DNA from: Guyanagaster necrorhizus
Taxonomy: Eukaryota > Basidiomycota > Agaricomycetes > Agaricales > Physalacriaceae
DNA length: 64,000 nt
Reading direction: 5' to 3'
Assembly (NCBI RefSeq): GCF_019112545.1
Contig: NW_025064882.1
Location: forward strand, 1,378,928-1,442,927
The position numbers and the translations under genes are program-made. The notes under the pieces are model-generated. The model did not search any database. It was not told the DNA's origin and saw nothing but the letters and a program-made list of their open reading frames with translations. Positions 57,826 to 64,000 of this stretch are shown here, piece by piece. The stretch's first letter is position 1, and each line of letters opens with the position of its first letter.

Positions 57826-59794
57826 TGGTGGTTCGAGACAGAAGAGAAGGTGGTGGTAGGAAGTAAACAAGTCGGGATTGAGTCAGGCGACCTTTTGTAT
57901 TCATTAGCAAGATCCCGATTTCATTCATCACGTGTCTGGCGCTTGAGCACCGCTGTCTTGGCTCATCGTTCAGTTCTCGACTCTGACCTTTTAGTGGGAT
58001 TTCTGCAATGGAGTCGAGGCCCATGCGAGGCCCGGTACATCAATCACCATCTTACTTCCCAGGAATCCCTCGAAAGTTGAGGATTTTCTTTACGACAGCT
58101 TCGTAAGGGCCATTACCCGGTTCTAGATCACAGGGAGAGGCCGACAGTGCCAAAGTTCTGAATTCGCATTACCCCGCATCACATGCACTCTACCCCGCAT
58201 TTTAAGCCTTGTTCACTTTCTGGACGTTGTGTCTTGCTTTTATGATTCCCTATTTTTTTTCGGTACATAAAGGTCCGGACAGGGAGGTTCAACTGGTACT
58301 TGTTCAACTCGGCATTCGCACAGTACATCTCTGCAAGTTCTTCCTTATCAGACATCCGAAATCTGTAGCATCCACAGGCTGTTCTCATCATGAAACAAGA
58401 CTCAGGTTATCGTATTAACGAATTAGTAGGGCCGCATTTCAGCCCCCACTGTGTGTACAAACCCATCACACGACCATTCATTGGGGGCGACCTTGTCGAA
58501 TGAAAAGTTGCCTTCCCACCACGATATCAATCACATGTGCCAGCCTATTCAGTTGCTTAGGCTTCCATTTGTTCGCCTTCGCGGAACCGGAGCGATTTTC
58601 AGCAAGAAAAACCCAAATCCAGTAGTTCAGCCTAGTGAAGAGCACCATCACCAATCAGCGCAGTGATTAACCGTGGGTGCACGCACGTCGAACTGCACAA
58701 AACATGAGGAGAGGATATGGAACGTCATAGAAAAGCAGCGAAGGCGAGATTCGAATAGCCGGAAACGAGAATAGATCCAGCCATCCAGTTGACGATCCGA
58801 TGCAGCTACGTACTGCCCTCATCAAGGGAGAAAACTCCGATGAAACTTTACATGTCGTACCTTTGGATCGCAGCCAAGTAACTGAATACTAGTTTACGGC
58901 TGATAACAGTTGATCAAGCCTCTGACACATCATCATCGTCATTACAACCCCTCACTTAGCCGAACCGCGAAGCAAGATAGGCAAATCATTGGCCATTGAG
59001 CATTTCGCCTGAAGAGATCCCCCACTGGACTACGAGTCCCCTTTCCGTACGACAAGTTTCATCAAAGCGTTAATAAACTCAGGTCCGAGGTGAATTGGCC
59101 CTGAGATCGGAGAAGAAATACCAGGGTCAGCACATCGCTACATAGGAGTACATAATGGAAGAATACAGCGGCACAAATGGCAATAATCGAGGGAGGCGAC
59201 ACGGGGCTTATCTGATCAGATCGGAGCAGCCACGTGGATTTGCGTCCTTTTCAAATCAGTGAAACTTATTTGTTGGCAAATATCCCTCATCGCATATCCC
59301 TTGACTCTAATTGATTCACTTCGCCTGGAAGCTTGACGGAGACTCTTGGACTAGAGGGGACACAGGACAACAAAATTTCCATCACTTGTCTCCGATCTGC
59401 ATGTTCTGGTGCCGTGTTCGACAAAGCCCAAACACCTACGGTTGCGAAAGGAAGGCGCCGTCGGCGCCATTTCGCAAATGTTACTATGACACCATCTCGC
59501 CATGTGGTCGACGATAGGAATTTATCTTCCAAAGGAACGCTCATCAATGAACTCGTTGCCCAAATTTCTCCGGAGCCCCATGGCTCCCGCATAGCCAGCG
59601 TACCTTAACGATGAGTTTATGGATGCCCTGGCAATACAAAAGGCTTGCAAGTTCAGCAAGGATCCTACAGTTTTCTTCCTGTTTCCTCTCCACATTCTCT
59701 CCCTAGCGCCTTTCCTTCTGTTCACTCTTTTCGCATCACTGCGCGTCTGCGACTGGTCATTCAAGTACAGACCTACTTCATACGAGCTCCAAAC
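57826..59794. other. Long intergenic region (2 kb) upstream of the LPMO-like gene
   Basis: No gene is supported. Elements seen: a direct repeat TACCCCGCAT at 58,170-58,179 and 58,191-58,200, and a perfect palindrome GGCGCCG-T-CGGCGCC at 59,454-59,468. Frames around 59,287-59,608 are open on both strands, but without domains. The region is probably a regulatory zone for the secreted-enzyme gene and the Ser-rich gene. Confidence 0.5.
59454..59468. promoter_or_regulatory. Perfect GC palindrome upstream of the LPMO-like gene
   Basis: GGCGCCG-T-CGGCGCC has 7-base arms around one base and lies about 330 bases before the ATG at 59,795. The architecture is the same as the palindrome at 780-794. Function unknown. 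Confidence 0.25.
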
Positions 59795-61149
59795 ATGATC
59801 TCCGCAACCTTGATATCTACTTCTGTCGTCTTCCTCGCCGGCCAGGCCTTTGGACACGGCAAACTAACTAGTCCACCCCCCCGTAGTGACACCATTGGCT
59901 CTGCATTCTCAGAGGCTTGTGGTTCGCAACTACTTTCCGTAGAAACTTCCGATCCATACGGCAACATCCAGCAGGAAATGCAAACCAGTTCAGACGAGAC
60001 ATCGGCTTGCAACCTTTGGTTGTGCAAAGGATACCAGTTTGCTGATAATGAAGCGAACGTCCAAAGTTACACGGCCGGGCAAACGGTTTCGATGACTGCT
60101 GACATTAGGGCGCCGCATACCGGAGTAAGTGTATCATCTTAACCGTTAGACATAGTCTCATCTCTTCTTGTCTCCGGCTCTAGATTGCTAATGTTTCCAT
60201 AGGTAGATGACTTTCTTCTTATTGTCCACAGTGATTAATATCCGACCCATGCACAGTCGCAACCGCAACCAATACCGTCATTGGTGATGCCCTTTACTCT
60301 TGGGATGATTATGCCAGTAACCAAAGTGGCGTGACGGCGGATGATGAGGCTTGGAACATCACGATACCCAATGACCTTGGCGACCAGTGTACGGCGGCTG
60401 GAGATTGTGTCATCCAGTGGTAGTAAGTCCAAAACTTTATTTTTCAAATGGCTGTTGATTAAGAAATCGAAACTTTCGTTCTAGTTGGTACGCCGAAAGC
60501 ATCGATCAGACCTACGAGGATTGTATTGATTTTACCGCGGGAGGATCCAGCGATTCGTCGGCCTCGACTACAGCAGCGTCCGCATCCGAGAGTGCTACGG
60601 TAGCATCTGCAGAGGCTACCACCAGTGCTACCTCCATTTTCGTCCTCGTTAACAGCTCCGCGAGCTCGGAGGCTGCAGCATCAACATATGCAGCTTCCTC
60701 TGTCGAAGTTTCCGCGAGCAACGTAGTTGTGTCTACTATCAGTTCATCGTCAACTCCTGTTGTCTCGTCCATCTCGAGCGCCGCCTCTGCCTCTGCCACA
60801 TCCGCCGCCTCAGCATCTGGCACCGTTGCTATCTCAGCCTCTGTCGCCTCCGATGCCACTTCTACTGTTAAAACGTCCGTTGCTACGTCCACCTCGGCGT
60901 CCGTCGCCAGCACCAGCACGTCAACTAGTAGCACCACTGACGCTAACGAATGCATGAATAGTACGCTTCTCTGTCTCCATACTGATACCCTCTAACGATA
61001 ACATCCCAGCATACAACGAATGTATCGCGGCATCGCAGCCTAACCCTGACTGGGATGGGTGCTCTTCGACTAAGGATACATGCTTGGAAACCGCCACTTA
61101 CTCTCGCCGAGCGAAGCGCTCGGGTACTCTAGGCCGCAGGATGATATGA
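59795..61149 (+). CDS. Secreted LPMO-like (chitin-binding type-4) protein
   Basis: Lytic polysaccharide monooxygenases use copper to cut chitin or cellulose. The start MISATLISTSVVFLAGQAFG is a signal peptide; cleavage after it would expose a first His (HGKLTSPPPRSD), one half of the copper histidine brace. The second candidate is the His in DIRAPHTG. Further family-like parts are ACNLWLCKGYQFADNEANVQ, TATNTVIGDALYSWDDY, NITIPNDLGDQCTAAGDCVI with QWYWYAESIDQTYEDCIDFT. A long Ser/Ala/Thr/Val-rich linker follows, probably O-glycosylated, then a small Cys-containing tail (NECIAASQPNPDWDGC) ending RRM I at 61,149. The exact AA family (AA10/AA11-like or a newer one) is not resolved, and activity is unproven. 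Confidence 0.72.
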
Positions 61150-61578
61150 AGATTTCCGGGTTCGTTTTAATGCTCCCTGGCAGCCTTTTTCTCTTCTTGT
61201 TTACTTATGTTCTTACGGCACCATTGAGTGGTTGCGTGAATCCTTCCCGCTCATGATCCTTGCCACTTTCTGAGAGTGTAGGGGAGACATGATGCTGGGC
61301 AGGCAGGATTACTTCGTACATTTCTTTGTAACCCGATTTTTTTTTAGAGCAGCTTAGTTCCAGCTCTTGAGTTGTAGATATCTCTCACAGAGGCACTCCT
61401 TTTGCCCCTGAGAACTTGAACACCTGCTGTGCAATGATCGAGTAAACCTCTATATTGATCACAAGTATACAGAAGGGAGAAGCATGTATGATACAGAACG
61501 CGTGTACAATCGACAACGAGAGAAGATGTTATGATACAATTATAGATTGTGAAGGTCACCCTTTGCATATGCTTCATT
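61150..61578. other. Intergenic region, convergent gene ends
   Basis: About 430 bases between the plus-strand LPMO-like gene and the minus-strand TPR gene, with a T-rich run near 61,340. Nothing else is recognised. Confidence 0.5.
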
Positions 61579-63805
61579 CTAGAGTTCCTGAGGACTGACG
61601 CAATCATCCAAGGACAACTCTCCTTTAGCAACCATATCCCGGAGGCTGGTCTCGGTCTTGATCATGCTTTCACAAAGCTGAATGGCTCCACCCTTACTCA
61701 TCTGAGAACATGACCAGATTTTTTTAACCTCAGGAAGTGATTTCCGCAGCTTCTCCATTGCTTCCAGTTGAACAGCTACAGGGGTGCCACAGCCCCACAT
61801 AGCCTGAATGGCGCAATGCAGGAACCCTATCACAAAAACAGGATTAGCGGTTGTTTAGCCTCCGAAGATATGTAACCTTACAGCTGTAGCACTCATCGTC
61901 TGGTGGGAAGCATTCAGCCGCGGCAAGATAGGCATGCCCAGCAGCAGAATATGACCGAATTGCCTTTCCCCCATCCTTAGAAGCTTCGGAGTTTCCAATT
62001 TTATTGTAGTAGAATCCTTTCATTCTGTAAATAACGAGGTTAGAAGATGGAGCGAAAGGATAAATAAAAGAAGTACGCAAGAGCATGTCCTTTACAATAA
62101 CCATAATACGCAAGCTTGAATCCCGGATTAATAGTCCGCAGTGATTCAGGAGGTGGATTTTCATCGACTGCACGTATCAGATCGTTCGCTCTTTTTAACA
62201 GTTCTTCCAGGTACTGTTCATTACCAGCAGGTTTTTCAGCATACGCCTAATAGTGGGATGAACCAGTATGAATGCTGGGCACATTTCAGCGGACATACCT
62301 CCATTAGTGCGTGGAGATGCATGTTCCGAACCCCCCGCACAAAGGTCAAGTCAAACACCGTGCCGCGTTCCTCCCTAAAAACGATTTGAGACCCTGTTGT
62401 TGATCGATGACGCCACGACACACCTAGGAACATCACGGAAGACTTCACGACCCCATTCTAAGATATCGAGAACCGTGATTAGAAACTCTAGCTCGAGAGC
62501 ACGGAGACCCCTAAATCGGCCTTCCATGAATGCTCTCATAATCAAGCAGCTACATTAGAAATAGTTAGCGCTGCCTCTTCCAATTAAAATTCATTTACCG
62601 AACCGTGACACTGATTGCAGGACGGACATTGCTCCATCCATCTGTCTGCAATCGTGCCTGCACTTCTTTCTTAACTTGAGCGGGTCCTCCATCAGTCCAT
62701 GCTCCGCTTCTCGTCGCTTCAAGTTGCACTGTAAAGGAAGATGAAGCAGTTGACCCAACGACTATAGGGAAGATGGCGTTTACCCTGCAGGTTATACATG
62801 GAAACAAACTGAGGGTCTGAAATATGAAATGTTCTATTATCTGCGAGGACGGCATTACTGATGGAAGCAAGGACCTGAAATATGAGTTAAGTATTTGAAT
62901 ATGCATAGACTTGAGGGAAAAACGCGCACACCCAAGTGCCCCATTAAAGCTACGCCAACTTTCTTCGTGGTCTTCATCTTGCTGACACCGTCGGTAAATT
63001 CCTATAGTACACATGAGTGACTATTCATATTAAAGTGGTCACCACAAACCTGGGCAGCAGAGTAAATGACCCAAGCCTAGATAAAAGTCAGCTACAGTTT
63101 GTAAGACAACGATGAACGTACACTGCTGTTATAGTTGCCTTCTGAAGCGAGCCGCGGGAGAAGAGCCTCCGCAGCGGTCCAAGGAAGCTGGGAGGTATCA
63201 CGCGCTGACAACGTAAAAGATCGTTCCGGTTGGGCCTTTAAGTCCTCCAAAGCTGCTCGAGAAGTGTTAAGACCAGCCTGGTACTGCTCACGCTTCCTGA
63301 CTTGAGCAGTGGACGGATTCTCCGTGGAAAGGGCATCTAGCGCGTTTTGCCAATCTTTAACACTCTGCCAATACTCCATAACCATCTGTCTCAAGACGTC
63401 AGTGAGAAAGAAAAGGCCGGACAGGATTTGCAAACATCATGAGCAGTAGCCAGCCGTGCATAGGCTTTTGCGCACTTTGGATCGATGCTGATGGCCTAGA
63501 GTCAAAAAGATGGTCAGTATAGTTATCATGAACGCGTCGTGGCGAAGTTGAGTGCTCACTTGTCTGGCGTCGCTGGCTGCATTGAGATATCTAAACGACA
63601 TTCAGTCGATACGTGCTATCATTCTATGCGTCAAAGTCACCCACTCTTTTGTATTCAAATAACACGCCGCTCGATTCGCGTACAAGATAGCATTGTCGTT
63701 ATCTGCCGCAATCGCTTCAGTGTACTTGAGGATAGCGCCAGAAAAATCCTTTTGGGAAAACAGCTTGTTTCCCTCGTCTTTGAGCTGAGTAGTAGTCGGG
63801 GGCAT
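61579..63805 (-). CDS. TPR-repeat protein of mushroom-forming fungi
   Basis: Starts at the ATG at 63,805 with a TPR of the co-chaperone type (TTTQLKDEGNKLFSQKDFSG, YTEAIAADNDNAILYANRAA), which in relatives (Sti1, Tom70) binds Hsp70/Hsp90 tails. The downstream part is long and mostly helical: QMVMEYWQSVKDWQNALDAL, DLKAQPERSFTLSARD, VGVALMGHLGVLASISNAVL, RAFMEGRFRGLRALELEFL, GTVFDLTFVRGVRNMHLHAL, SYSAAGHAYLAAAECFPPDD and a C-terminal helix TETSLRDMVAKGELSLDDCV. About ten short introns. Domain identity outside the TPR is unknown; I recall the architecture as common in Agaricomycetes. Confidence 0.75.
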
Positions 63806-64000
63806 TGTATATAAGTAAAAAGGATGGAAGGTTGGTACGTATTTACATTTTATCGGTAAATAGTCGGTTGGTTTGGACATTTTCTAAGACGTTTTAGAAG
63901 ACAGTTATCTTGACATGCTCGGTTGCCTGCGCTCATTCGAACAGAACTACAGCTGGAATTGGCAGAGCCTCTCTGTACATGGAATATTGAAAGCAGGACA
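63806..64000. other. Upstream region of the TPR gene to the window edge
   Basis: Promoter side of the minus-strand TPR gene. No further gene is visible before the edge. Confidence 0.4.

Noticed and set aside
59287..59608. Overlapping open frames on both strands around 59.3-59.6 kb
   Set aside because: GC-rich stretch with few stops by chance; no family signal and no clear splice structure.
1..64000. CRISPR arrays, rRNA, tRNA genes or a biosynthetic/defence cluster
   Set aside because: No regularly spaced repeats, no convincing tRNA or rRNA sequence, and the genes are mainly unrelated housekeeping functions.

Overview
The window is a gene-dense stretch of nuclear DNA from a basidiomycete fungus, most likely an Agaricomycete (mushroom-forming fungus). 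The evidence is many short introns (about 45-60 bases, GT..AG) that split nearly every gene, tightly packed genes on both strands, and fungal gene families such as Atg15, Atg22, neutral trehalase, Ctf8, MIC60, an NsdD-like GATA factor and a secreted lytic polysaccharide monooxygenase-like protein. I cannot name the species from sequence alone. All spliced models were read by eye from reading frames and splice sites, so exon edges are approximate unless a position is given.

Left part (1-32,500): a partial gene at the edge, an enoyl-CoA hydratase/isomerase (939-2093), a TauD-type dioxygenase (2514-4195), a GATA transcription factor (5040-7715, minus), a 2.4 kb gap, a divergent pair of Mediator subunit Med22 and the cap hypermethylase Tgs1 (10,089-12,000), a conserved membrane/coiled-coil protein, a PB1-domain protein, an Arp10-like actin-related protein of dynactin, a PMP47-type peroxisomal carrier, a decayed methyltransferase gene, two tandem arrestin-like genes and a full ISWI chromatin remodeller (28,127-32,523).

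Middle part (32,690-50,150): a conserved Agaricomycete protein, MIC60 of the mitochondrial inner membrane, the vacuolar permease Atg22, an FCP1-like phosphatase-fold protein and ZPR1. From 43,461 the window enters a transposon graveyard: a broken gag-like zinc-knuckle gene, an LTR, the integrase and chromodomain end of a Ty3/gypsy element (minus strand) and the reverse transcriptase to RNase H end of a LINE (plus strand). The two element remnants meet within about two bases near 47,249. From about 45,781 to 50,091 I find no CpG dinucleotide at all, while the flanking genes are CpG-rich. This is the most striking signal in the window and fits saturating cytosine-methylation or RIP-like mutation.

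Right part (50,992-64,000): neutral trehalase with an apparent 9-base microexon, the vacuolar lipase Atg15, Ctf8 of the alternative RFC clamp loader, a small Ser-rich phosphoprotein-like gene, a 2 kb gap, the LPMO-like secreted protein and a TPR protein.

Functionally this is mostly housekeeping: transcription and chromatin (Med22, ISWI, GATA, FCP1-like), RNA cap maturation (Tgs1), organelle function (MIC60, carrier), autophagy and vacuole turnover (Atg15, Atg22), storage-sugar mobilisation (trehalase) and one secreted saccharide-active enzyme. I see no gene cluster that forms a new dedicated system; the notable material is the silenced repeat block and several unusual gene structures.
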